This document shows positions 30,369 through 39,386 of a stretch of DNA of 64,000 bases, piece by piece. Numbering within the stretch: the first letter of the stretch is position 1; every line of letters starts with the position of its first letter. A model generated the notes under the pieces. That model was not told where the DNA came from and made no database searches. It worked only from the letters and a program-made list of their open reading frames with translations. The position numbers were made by a program, and so were the translations under genes. Source of the DNA: Streptomyces sp. SW4 (GTDB lineage: Bacteria; Actinomycetota; Actinomycetes; Streptomycetales; Streptomycetaceae); contig QKWM01000004.1 in assembly GCA_003248315.1 (NCBI GenBank), forward strand, positions 372,001 through 436,000, given 5' to 3'.

Positions 30369-31646
30369 CTGGGGCGGCACCGTCGCCGTCCGCCCGGCGC
30401 GGGAGGTCGCACCCGCCTCCGTCGAGGAACTGGCCGAGGCGGTGCGCGAGGCGGCCGAGGACGGGCTGACGGTGAAGGCCGTCGGCTCGGGGCACTCCTT
30501 CACGTCCATAGCGGCGACGGACGGGGTGCTGATACGCCCTCAGCTGCTGACGGGCATCCGGAGCATCGACCGTACGGCGATGACCGTCACGGTCGAGGCC
30601 GGCACCCCGCTCAAGCGGCTCAATGTGGCGCTCGCGCGCGAGGGTCTGTCGCTGACCAACATGGGCGACATCATGGAGCAGACGGTGTCCGGGGCGACCG
30701 GCACCGGCACGCACGGGACCGGCCGCGACTCGGCCTCGATCGCCGCCCAGATCCGGGGCCTCGAGCTGGTCACCGCGGACGGTTCGGTGCTGACCTGCTC
30801 CGAGAAGGAGAACCCGGACGTCTTCGCCGCCGCCCGGATCGGTCTCGGCGCCCTGGGGATCGTCACGGCGATCACCTTCGCCGTGGAGCCGCTGTTCCTG
30901 CTCACGGCCCGCGAGGAGCCGATGCCCCTCGACCGGGTCCTGGCCGGCTTCGACGATCTGTGGGCCGAGAACGAGCACTTCGAGTTCTACTGGTTCCCGC
31001 ACACCGGGAACACCACCACCAAGCGCAACAACCGCAGCGCGGGTCCGGAGCAGCCGGTGGGCCGGCTCCAGGGGTGGTTCGAGGACGAGTTCCTCTCCAA
31101 CGGCGTCTTCCAGGCGGCCAACTGGGTCGGCCGGGCGGCGCCCGCCACGATCCCGGCGATCGCGCGAATCTCCAGCCGGGCGCTGTCCGGGCGCACCTAC
31201 ACCGACATCCCGTACAAGGTCTTCACCTCGCCGCGCAGGGTGCGGTTCGTGGAGATGGAGTACGCGGTGCCGCGGGCCGCCGCCGTCGAGGTGCTGCGCG
31301 AGCTGAGGGCGATGGTGGACCGCTCCCGGCTCCGGGTCAGCTTCCCCGTCGAGGTGCGCACGGCCCCGGCCGACGACATCACGCTCTCGACCGCGTCCGG
31401 ACGGGACACCGCGTACATCGCCGTGCACATGTTCCGGGGCACGCCCTACCAGGCCTACTTCACCGCCGCCGAGCGCATCTTCACGGCGCACGAGGGCCGG
31501 CCGCACTGGGGAAGATCCACACCCGGGACGCCGAGTACCTCTCCCGGGTGTATCCGCGGTTCGGCGAGTTCACGGCGCTGCGGGATCGTCTCGACCCGGA
31601 GCGCCGGTTTCGGAACGACTACTTGCGGAGGGTGCTGGGGCCGTAG
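30322..31646 (+). CDS. FAD-dependent D-arabinono-1,4-lactone oxidase family protein
   Basis: A flavoprotein of about 442 residues. The FAD_binding_4 domain is at residues 15-180: VKAVGSGHSFTSIA carries the His that in the family bonds FAD, then TVEAGTPLKRLN and TGTGTHGTGRD. The ALO domain follows (FEFYWFPHTGNT; MEYAVPRAAA; HTRDAEYLSRVYPRFGEF). The family oxidises aldonolactones or sugar alcohols (alditol oxidase-like). TTG start at 30322 fits the GGGAGGG at 30311. One break near 31513 (GGGG) is mended to RPHWGKIHTRDAEY. It overlaps the MFS gene by 47 bases and so is coupled to it. Confidence 0.88.
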
Positions 31647-32465
31647 CCGACGGGTCGGGGGCCGGGTCCGTGGCGCCGCCCGCGGACTCCTCGCCGCCGG
31701 TGCCCGTCGCGGTGGGCGCGGGCTCGGGGTCCCGCCACCGCTCCCGGTGCCGCCGCTGTCCGTGCCGCCCTCGGTGCCGGTGCCCGCGCCCGGCCCGGTG
31801 CCGTCCGCGGAATCGCCGGACGTCCCCGACGGGGTGCCCGACGGCGTCCGGTCGCCGGAGCCGGCGCCACCGGGCTCCTGCGAACCGCCGGAGTCGTCCG
31901 GCCGGTCCCGGTCCTGCGAACCGCCCTCGTCCGGACCGGACTTGTCGCCTCCGGTCAGGGCGGTGCCGACCGTGGTGCTGCCGCCGCCGCTCAGACTGTG
32001 CCCAGAGGCCAGTTCGTACGCCGTGATTCCGGCCATCGTGAGCCCGAAGACCAGGGCGGCCGCGATCAGGGGGCGCCGGAGGCCGCGCGGCCGCGCCCGG
32101 TAGACCGTGCCCTCGGTGAACTCGCCGGGCGCCACGGGCCGGGGCCCGCCCGGCTCAGGTCCCGCGCCGACCGCCGCCGCCGTCGCCGCGTCACGAGACC
32201 TTCTCCCCTTCAACTGCTCGCCGGTGCGCTGGAAGAAGTGCTGGAAGAGCGTGCCGCCGCAGGTGGCGACCACGCTGATCAGGCCGGCGCCGAGGATCGT
32301 GCCGTAGACCCCGAAGGACGAGGCGAGCTTCGCCGCCACCACCGCGGCGAGGGCGCTGCCGGCCACCTGGGGCACGCTCAGGTCGATCCGCCGGGCCGTC
32401 GCCTCCCCCTCCTCCCGCACCTCGACATCACCGCCGTCGCCGCCGACTTCGGGCCTTTCACGCAT
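31570..32465 (-). CDS. Membrane-anchored hypothetical protein with a long Gly/Ser/Pro-rich tail
   Basis: A protein of about 298 residues of unknown function. Residues 25-70 contain an N-terminal hydrophobic stretch (QVAGSALAAVVAAKLASSFG; TILGAGLISVVATCGGTLFQ), a basic linker follows, and a second membrane helix is near 135 (PLIAAALVFGLTMAGITAYE). The rest is low-complexity G/S/T/D/P sequence, probably extracellular. One break near 31731 (GGG) leads into a tail reading DPEPAPTATGTGGEE; with that correction the stop is at 31570, overlapping the convergent oxidase gene. The C-terminal limit is uncertain. Confidence 0.6.
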
Positions 32466-32937
32466 CACCGGATCTTGCCTGTCTTTCCCGTACGCGATTG
32501 ATCAACTGCACGAGAAAGGGACGTACGGGCGAATCCGTTAGTTCCGTTTCTGGTGATTGCGTGAAGTACGCCACGTCCAAGATCGCGCAGATCCCGCCAG
32601 GGCGGCCAAGAGGTCCCTCTTGCCAGAAGTTGGACGGCGTGCCAATCCACGCACGTGGCCCGAATGGAGTACTGTTGCGAGCCCTGGGTCCGGTCTCCCG
32701 TCAGGGGGTACGGGACCGTCAAGGTCCGCCGGGAAGGGGCTAGTTGCACAGGGTGACGGAGTTGGTCACTTAGCGTTGCGAATAGGTAACCGTGCCATAA
32801 CGGCGATCCAGGGCCCGCGCCCGACACGCCGGGCAACTCGGCAAGGTTGTGGCAGGCTGCACCCGGGCAGGCCACACTCGACAGAGCGGAAGCAGCGACG
32901 CACGTGACGTCGGCAGGCACCACCCGGGAGGTCCCCA
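32466..32937. other. Divergent promoter region upstream of sepH
   Basis: This 472-base gap separates the membrane protein gene (minus) from sepH (plus) and has several A/T-rich islands, most clearly near 32765-32800. I could not place -10/-35 elements with confidence and see no gene. Confidence 0.4.
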
Positions 32938-33989
32938 TGCCCGAACTGCGTGTCGTGGCCGTCTCGAATGACGGCACACGGCTGGTGCTGAAGGCTGCGG
33001 ACGCAACGGAGTACACGCTTCCGATTGACGAACGCCTGCGCGCCGCCGTGCGCGGCGACCGTCCCCGCCTCGGCCAGATCGAGATCGAGGTGGAGAGCCA
33101 TCTCCGCCCCCGCGACATCCAGGCCCGTATACGCGCCGGTGCGACGGCGGAAGAGGTCGCCCAGCTGGCCGGCATCCCCGTCGACCGTGTACGCCGCTTC
33201 GAGGGCCCGGTGCTGGCCGAGCGCGCCTTCATGGCCGAGCGCGCCCGCAAGACGCCCGTCCGCCGTCCCGGCGAGAACTCCGGACCACCGCTCGGCGAGG
33301 CCGTCCAGGAGCGGTTGCTGCTGCGCGGCGCGGAGAAGGACACCGTCCAGTGGGACTCCTGGCGCCGGGACGACGGCACCTGGGAGGTGCTGCTGGTCTA
33401 CCGGGTCGCGGGCGAACCGCACTCGGCGAGCTGGACCTACGACCCGCCCCGGCGGCTCGTCCAGGCCGTCGACGACGAGGCCCGCGCGCTGATCGGCGAG
33501 ACCGACGACCTGGCGGCGCCCGAGCCCAGCTTCCCGTTCGTCCCGCGCATCGCCCGGCTGCCGCGCGACCGTCCGCTGGACCGTCCCGCGGACCGGGAGC
33601 GGCCGAGCCTGCCCGCGCAGGCGTCCGAGCCCGCCGAGGAGAGCACCGGCGGCGGCGAGCGGGACTCGCTGACCAGCCTGCTGGAAGCGGTGCCCAGCTT
33701 CCGGGGCGACCTGGTCGTGCCGGAGCGGCCGTCGGCCTCGGCGGAACCGCCGGAGGAGCCCGACGAGGAGCCGGCGGCCGAGGAACCCCCGGCGCCCGCC
33801 GCGTCGGCCGGTGCCGGATCCGCGTACGCGGACGTGCTCATGCCGCGTTCGGTGGGCGGCCACCGTGACCGGCTGGTCGGTTCCACCGACCGCCAGGCGG
33901 AGGCGGACGGCGTCCGTCCGGGCCGCCGGGCGGCGGTGCCGAGCTGGGACGAGATCGTCTTCGGGACGCGGCGCAAGAAGCAGGAGTAG
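32938..33989 (+). CDS. sepH: SepH, FtsZ-regulating cell division protein (DUF3071)
   Basis: An intact 350-residue protein. The N-terminal DUF3071 domain (residues 1-170: MPELRVVAVSNDGTRLVLKA) contains the helix-turn-helix-like GATAEEVAQLAGIPVDRVRRF that in S. venezuelae SepH is needed to stimulate FtsZ assembly. A conserved TWEVLLVYRVAGEPHSASW block follows. The middle is a disordered Pro/Glu-rich linker, and the C-terminus has the conserved VPSWDEIVFGTRRKK. ATG at 32938 has GGGAGG upstream. Known role: binds FtsZ directly and promotes regularly spaced division septa during sporulation. Confidence 0.92.
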
Positions 33990-34545
33990 CCGCCGTCCGC
34001 GGGGGCGCGGCGGCGGGTCTGCGAGCGGCAGGGCTGCGAGCGGCGGATCTGCGAGCGGCAGGGTTGCGAGCGGGGAGCCGCGGGACTGCGAGGTCGCCGG
34101 GCTGCGCGGTCGCGGGGTTGCGGGAGCGGGGAGCCGCGGGACTGCGAGATCGCCGGGCTGCGCGGTCACGGGGTTGCGGGAGCGTCGAGCCGCGGGGCTG
34201 CCGGCGCCGCAGGGACGACGGGCACGGGCTGCGAGACCGCCGGGTCGTGCACGTCCCGGGGTTCTGCGATGTGCGGAACTGCGCGATCGCTGGACCGAGC
34301 GGTCTCGGGGCTGCACGTTTCCGGGACGGGGCGCGCCGGGCTCGGTGCGCCCCCTCTCCGTGCCCCACCGGGCTCCCCTCTCCGTGCCCCACCGGGCTCC
34401 CCTCTCCGTGCCCCACCGGGCTCCCCCGCTTCTCGACGCCCGGCGCCGGGCAGGGTGCGCGTCCCGGCCCGGCGTCCGCCTCTCGACGCCCGGCGCCGGC
34501 GGGGTGCGCGATCCGGCCCGGCGTCACCCCGCGCGCCGGCCTTCC
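33990..34545. repeat. Repeat-filled gap: degenerate CTGCGAGCGG units and a 24-bp unit repeated three times
   Basis: No gene lies between sepH and the sulfurtransferase. About 34010-34240 is made of degenerate GGGCTGCGAGCGG/CGGGCTGCGCGGTCGCGG units. At 34354-34425 an exact 24-base unit, beginning CTCTCCGTGCCCCACCG, is repeated three times. Further on, a CTCGACGCCCGGCGCCGG motif occurs twice near 34435-34500. The long plus-strand frame crossing this region is an artefact of GC bias. Confidence 0.75.
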
Positions 34546-34549
34546 CGGG

Positions 34550-35396
34550 TCACTGCGGGTCCGGGCCCACGGCGACCGGGCGGGCCGGGTCCGACGACCA
34601 CTCCGACCACGACCCCACGTACAGCGCGGCCGGGATGCCGCCACCGCCAGGGCCAGCACCTCGTGGGCGCCGGAGACGCCCGAGCCGCAGTACACGCCGA
34701 CGTCGGTGCTCTCGGCGGCGCCCAGCTTCTCGAAACGGGCGCGCAGTTCGCCGGCGGCAGGAACCGCCCGTCGGGCCCCACGTTCTGGTCGGTCGGCGCC
34801 GACACCGCGCCCGGGATGTGTCCGCCGACCCGGTCGATCGGCTCCACCTCGCCCCGGTACCGCTCCCCGCGCGCGCGTCGAGCAGCAGCCCGGACCGGGC
34901 CAGGGCCGCGGCCCCGTCCGCGTCCAGGAGCCCCCGCTCGGCCGGCACCGGCCGGAAGTCGCCCGGCTCGGGCGTGGGCGTCCGCGTGGACAGCGGCCCC
35001 TGCCAGGCCGGCAACCCGCCGTCGAGGACCCGCACGTCCGGGTGACCCGTCCAGCGCAGCAGCCACCAGGCCCGGGCAGCCGCCCATCCCTGGCCCCCGT
35101 CGTACACGACGACCGGCCGGCCCGCGGACACGCCCGCCCGGCGCATCGCGGCGCCGAACACCTCCAGGTCGGGCAGCGGGTGCCGGCCGCCGGGCCGGGC
35201 GCGGAGGCCAGTTCGGCGTCCAGGTCGACGAAGACCGCACCGGGCAGATGCCCGGCCGCGTACGCGGCCCGCCCGTCGAACGGCGGTTCGCCGGCGGTCC
35301 GGGCCACGCTGAGCTGCCAGCGGACGTCGAGCAGCACCGGGGGTCGCCGCCCGCCAGGTCGCTCGCGAGGTCTGATGCGGAGATGATGGCGTTCAT
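34550..35396 (-). CDS. Sulfurtransferase with two rhodanese domains
   Basis: A thiosulfate/3-mercaptopyruvate sulfurtransferase-like protein of about 284 residues. The N-terminal domain reads [27 protein letters not shown] and [19 protein letters not shown]. The C-terminal domain contains [14 protein letters not shown] and the active-site loop [10 protein letters not shown], with the catalytic Cys. At least five frame breaks (near 35343, 35185, 34872, 34760 and 34640) scatter the protein over three frames; those checked are mended by one base in a G/C run. Start ATG at 35396. The 296 bases upstream to the VOC gene hold divergent promoters and nothing else I recognise. Confidence 0.82.
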
Positions 35397-35692
35397 GGCC
35401 ACCATCCTGGCGTACCGGGTGGCCGCGGCGTCGATGTCGGGCTACTCTGCCCGCCGGACACTCCCGATCACGAGGCGTACGGGATCGGGCACATGCTGTA
35501 CAGCCGATCGACACCCGCCGGCCATCGCCCGGAAAGGGACAGCGGGCCGCACATCAGGCATTCTCCGGACAGCCGGGTCACCGCGCGTGGCGCGCCGGAA
35601 CCGCGCGGCACCGGAGGGGGTGCCAGCATCGGCACGGGGGTCCGTCAGAGCGGAAGCGACACGGCGCCGCGAGGGCCGAGAAGAGAGTGACG

Positions 35693-36495
35693 ATGACCGA
35701 CGCACCGGGTCCGGCCGGCCCACCGGCGAGGCGAGGACCGGGCACGCGCCCGGGACGCCGTGCTGGGTGAGTCTGATGGTGCACGGGCCGGCCGCGACCC
35801 AGGAGTTCTACCGGGCGCTGTTCGGCTGGGAGTTCCGGCCCGGGCCGCAGCAGCTCGGCCCCTACGTGCGGGCGCTGCTGGACGGGCAGGAGGTGGCCGG
35901 CATCGGTCAACTGCCCCCGGACCGCCACCTGCCGATCGCCTGGACGCCGTACTTCGCCTCCCGCGACGTGAACCGCACGGCCGACACGGTCCGCCTGTGC
36001 GGCGGCACGGTCGGCGTGGGACCGCTCGACGCGGGAGAGGCCGGCCGGCTGGTGATCTGCTCGGACCCGTCGGGCGCCGTGTTCGGCGTCTGGCAGGCGG
36101 CCGCACACCTCGGGACGGCCGTCACGGGAGTGCCCGGCACCCCCGCCTGGAACGAGCTGCTGACCTTCGAGTCGGCGAGCGTGGCCAAGTTCTACGAGAC
36201 GGTGTTCGGCCTCGTCCAGGAGCCCGTCGTCTCCGCCGACTTCGACTACGTGACCCTGGCCGCCGACGGCCGCCCGGTCGCGGCGATCCACGGCGTCGGC
36301 AACGCCCTGCCCCGCGACCGGGGGCCGCACTGGCTGACGTACTTCGAGGTGGCCGACGCCGACGAGTCCGCCGAGCGCCTGGTCGACCTCGGCGGTCATG
36401 TCCTCACCCCGGCCCGGGACACCGCGCACGGCAGGGTGGTCATGGTCGCGGACCCGGAGGGCGCGCGGTTCGCGCTGGTGCAGAGCGGAGGCTGA
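35693..36495 (+). CDS. VOC family protein with two glyoxalase-like domains
   Basis: A soluble protein of about 267 residues with two vicinal-oxygen-chelate modules: residues 20-135 (CWVSLMVHGPAATQEFYRAL, FGWEFRPGP) and 145-265 (NELLTFESASVAKFYETVFG; GPHWLTYFEVAD; MVADPEGARFALVQ). Each module shows the beta-alpha-beta-beta-beta layout of the family. Metal ligands are not clear, and the enzymatic role is unknown. ATG at 35693 is restored by one base near 35721 (CCC, giving AGPTGEARTG); otherwise the frame appears open far upstream. Confidence 0.82.
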
Positions 36496-36635
36496 GCGGC
36501 CACACCGACCGCTCCCGCGAGGCCGCGCCGGCCGGACGGAGCGTGGTCGCGCCGGCCGGACGGAGCCAGGCCACGTCGGCCGGGCGGAGGCGGCCGGCGT
36601 CCTTCCGGTCAGGCCGGGGACCGGCGCCTTTCCGG

Positions 36636-37286
36636 TCAGGCGGGGGCGACCGGCAGGACGTCCGGGGACAGGACGCCGGCGCGGGCCGACGCGCTGGTCA
36701 TGCGGCGGCGGTGATGACGACGGCACAGCACCTCGTAGCCGACCTCCTCCGCGGGCCGGTTCACGTCGCCGACCACGACCTGCTCACCCTCGACGACCAT
36801 CTCCCCGCCGACCGTGCGGGCGTTGTGCGTGGCGCGGGCTCCGCACCAGCACATCGCCTCGACCTGGAGGGTCTCGATCCGGTCGGCCAGTTCGATCAGC
36901 CGCTGCGAACCGGGGAACAGCTTGGTGCGGAAGTCGGTGGTGATGCCGAACGCGAAGACGTCGAGATCGAGGTCGTCCACGACCCGGGCCAGCTGGTCGA
37001 TCTGCTCCGGGGCGAGGAACTGCGCCTCGTCCACGATCACGTAGTCGACCTTGCCGCCCCGGGACAGCCGGTCGACGACGTAGCCGAAGAGGTCCAGCCC
37101 GGGGGCCGCCTCGACCGCCTCGGTGACCAGGCCGAGCCGGGAGGAGAGCTTGCCCTCCCCCGCGCGGTCGTCACGGGTGAAGATCAGGCCCTGCAGGCCG
37201 CGTGCCGCCCGGTTGTGCTCGATCTGGAGGGCCAGCGTCGACTTCCCGCAGTCCATCGTTCCGGAGAAGAACACCAGCTCGGGCAT
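36636..37286 (-). CDS. tdk: Thymidine kinase (type II)
   Basis: An intact 216-residue enzyme phosphorylating thymidine in the salvage pathway. P-loop SGTMDCGKST at residues 8-17, Walker B VIVDEAQFL near 83, catalytic Glu in that motif, and a C-terminal zinc site with cysteines in MCWCGARA and a CRRHH near 188. The lasso region AHNAR-like (ATHNARTVGG) is present. Start ATG at 37286 with GAAAGG-type purines upstream. Confidence 0.93.
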   Translation of the reverse strand: MPELVFFSGTMDCGKSTLALQIEHNRAARGLQGLIFTRDDRAGEGKLSSRLGLVTEAVEAAPGLDLFGYVVDRLSRGGKVDYVIVDEAQFLAPEQIDQLARVVDDLDLDVFAFGITTDFRTKLFPGSQRLIELADRIETLQVEAMCWCGARATHNARTVGGEMVVEGEQVVVGDVNRPAEEVGYEVLCRRHHRRRMTSASARAGVLSPDVLPVAPA

Positions 37287-37418
37287 GGGGAAAGAGCACC
37301 TTTCGGCGAGAGGGGGCCGCGGCGGGCGCGGCCACGGCGATGGGGCACGGCGGGCCGTGGCCGGCGGGCCGGGCCGGAGATCCGGCGGGCGGCGGGCACA
37401 GGCACGGGCACGGCGTCG

Positions 37419-38663
37419 TCAGGAGCGTACTTCGAGCAGCGGAACCAGTTGTTCGGCAGGGGTCATCGAGCCGTGGTTGCCGACCATCGCCGACTCCTTC
37501 GGCTCCCGCTCGGAGGCGATCAGCAGAACGTCGTCGCGGGCCGCGGCGACCACGTCGCCGATGCGCTCGTACACGCGGGCGTCCACGTCCGGCCCGAACC
37601 AGCCGGCCGCGATCGCCTCGTCCCGCGAGGCCACCCAGAACTGCTCGCCGAGCACTTCGCGCCAGCAGGTCAGCACGTCGCTCCGGGCTCCCGGGAGGGC
37701 GTAGACGTGACGGGCGCGGCCCTCTCCGCCGAGGAGGGCGACACCGGCCCGCAGCTCCCAGTCCTCGTCGAAGTCGATGCGGTGCTCCTCGTCGAAGGGC
37801 ACGTCGACCATGCCGTGGTCGGCGGTGACGTAGAGGGCGCTGCGCGGGGCAGTTGCTCGGCCAGGCGCTGGACCAGCCGGTCGACGTGGCCGAGCTGGCC
37901 GCGCCAGGTGTCGGAGTCGACGCCGAAACGGTGTCCGGCGCCGTCGACCTCGGCGTAGTACGTGTACACCAGGGAGCGGTCGCCGGCGGCGAGTTGCTCC
38001 GCGGCGAGGTCCATGCGCTCCTCGCCGGAGAGCCGGCCGAGGAAGGTGCCGCCGCTGAGCGCCACCCTGGTCAGCGGCGTGTTCTCGAAGTGCGGGGAGG
38101 AGACCTGCACCGCGTGCACCCCGGCCTCGTGGGCGAGCTGGAAGACCGTGGGGCGGGGCTGCCAGGCGTGCGGGTCCGTCCAGGGCTGCCAGCGCAGCTG
38201 GTTCATCAGCTCCCCGGTGTCCGGGTTGCGCACCGTGTAGCCGGGCAGGCCGTGGGCGCCCGGCGGCAGGCCGGTGCCGACGGAGGCGAGGGAGGTCGCG
38301 GTGGTCGCCGGGTAGCCCGCGGTGATCGGGCGGCCGGTGCCGCCGCGGGAGCTGCCCAGCAGGGACGTCATGAAGGGGGCGTCCTCCGGGTGCGCCCGCA
38401 GCTGCTCCCAGCCGAGGCCGTCGATCAGGAAGACGCAGGCGCGGTCGGCGGGGGTCAGCTCCGCCAGGGCGGGGGTCATGCCGGGGACGCCGAGTCCGGC
38501 GGCCAGGGTGGGCAGCAGGTCGGCGAGCGAGCCGCTGCCGTACTCGGGCACGGGCGCGGAGGCGACGGGAAGCGGCTCGGGTCGGGGCCCCACGCGGTGG
38601 GGACGGCGGCGGACGGCACGGAGCGCCCCGGGTCGTGGGCGGCGGGGGCGACGGGTGGGACAT
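37419..38663 (-). CDS. Alkaline-phosphatase-superfamily (nucleotide pyrophosphatase/phosphodiesterase-like) protein
   Basis: A metal-dependent phosphodiesterase-like protein of about 415 residues: ACVFLIDGLGWEQL (first Asp), GYPATTATSLASVGTG (Thr nucleophile region), YTYYAEVDGAGHRFG (Asp/His) and LYVTADHGMVDVP (Asp-His), all metal-binding motifs of the family. No signal peptide is obvious. Two or more breaks: near 37845 (CCCC, restoring QLPPRSALYVTADHG) and near 38590 close to the start. ATG at 38663 overlaps the upstream DUF5998 stop (TGATG), which supports that start. Substrate unknown. Confidence 0.83.
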   Translation of the reverse strand: MSHPSPPPPTTRGAPCRPPPSPPRGAPTRAASRRLRARARVRQRLARRPAAHPGRRTRRPRHDPRPGGADPRRPRLRLPDRRPRLGAAAGAPGGRPLHDVPAGQLPRRHRPPDHRGLPGDHRDLPRLRRHRPAAGRPRPARLHGAQPGHRGADEPAALAALDGPARLAAPPHGLPARPRGRGARGAGLLPALREHAADQGGAQRRHLPRPALRRGAHGPRRGATRRRRPLPGVHVLRRGRRRRTPFRRRLRHLARPARPRRPAGPAPGRATAPRSALYVTADHGMVDVPFDEEHRIDFDEDWELRAGVALLGGEGRARHVYALPGARSDVLTCWREVLGEQFWVASRDEAIAAGWFGPDVDARVYERIGDVVAAARDDVLLIASEREPKESAMVGNHGSMTPAEQLVPLLEVRS

Positions 38664-39250
38664 CAGCGGCCGGTGTCCGCGGTCGCCTCGGAGAGGGCCT
38701 GGGCGAAGGCGAGCGCCTGGCGCACCGTCTCCGGGCCGTCCCCGGCCTCGCTGACGCGCAGGCTGAGGTCGTCGGCCGTCGAGCTGCCCGTGTAGCCGTG
38801 GTCCGCCTCGCAGTTGGGGTCGCCGCAGGCGGCGGGCTCCAGGTCGATGCGGGAGACGGCGCCCCAGCCGATGGTCAGCACGATCTCGCGCGGCAGGGTG
38901 CCCGGGGTGTACTGCTCCGGGTTGGCGACCACCCGGCTGACCACGATCGACGAGATCCGGCCGAGCTTGACCGACTCCGTGGAGGTCGTGGCGTACGGCG
39001 ACGGGGAGGTGTCGTCGGCGGCCTGCTCGTCGGTGTGGCTGACGATGAAGCGGTTGTCCGTGAGGACCAGCACGGTGACGTGCCGGCGGACCTCGTTCTG
39101 GTCGAACGTGGTCTCCTGGTGGACCAGGTACGACCGGACGGGCTCGCCGCCCACGGCGGCCTCCACCGCCTCGGCCACGAGGGCCGGGTAGTAGCCGCTG
39201 CGCTCGATCGCCGCACGCAGCCCCTGGGTCGTCGTACTGGTCTTGGCCAT
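38663..39250 (-). CDS. DUF5998 family protein
   Basis: An intact 195-residue soluble protein of unknown function, conserved in actinobacteria (MAKTSTTTQGLRAAIERSGY; HVTVLVLTDNRFIVSHTDE; VKLGRISSIVVSRVV). CGDPNCEADHGY near 150 could bind metal. Start at 39250; an in-frame ATG 9 bases earlier is possible. Translationally coupled to the phosphodiesterase-like gene downstream. Confidence 0.8.
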   Translation of the reverse strand: MAKTSTTTQGLRAAIERSGYYPALVAEAVEAAVGGEPVRSYLVHQETTFDQNEVRRHVTVLVLTDNRFIVSHTDEQAADDTSPSPYATTSTESVKLGRISSIVVSRVVANPEQYTPGTLPREIVLTIGWGAVSRIDLEPAACGDPNCEADHGYTGSSTADDLSLRVSEAGDGPETVRQALAFAQALSEATADTGR

Positions 39251-39386
39251 GCGCTCCATCCTACGGTGGCCCACTGACTGCGAGGCACCGCTCGGCCGGT
39301 CTCCGTACGGCTGTGCGGGAGCCGGGGCCTCTCCGGGACGGGCACGCTCAGGGAGCCGGTCCCCCGGGGGCGCCGCGGGCGGGCGG

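Noticed and set aside
31998..32501. A plus-strand frame opposite the membrane protein gene
   Set aside because: The minus-strand reading has membrane helices and a plausible start, while this one gives only Arg/Gly/Ala-rich sequence.
32500..32937. Possible RNA gene upstream of sepH
   Set aside because: There is some inverted-repeat character but no recognisable RNA family, and no tRNA or rRNA signature is present anywhere in the window.
33811..36495. An 894-residue frame from sepH into the VOC gene
   Set aside because: Only the last 250 residues are protein-like. The rest runs through repeats and antisense to the sulfurtransferase; the VOC gene starts at 35693 after correction of one frame break.
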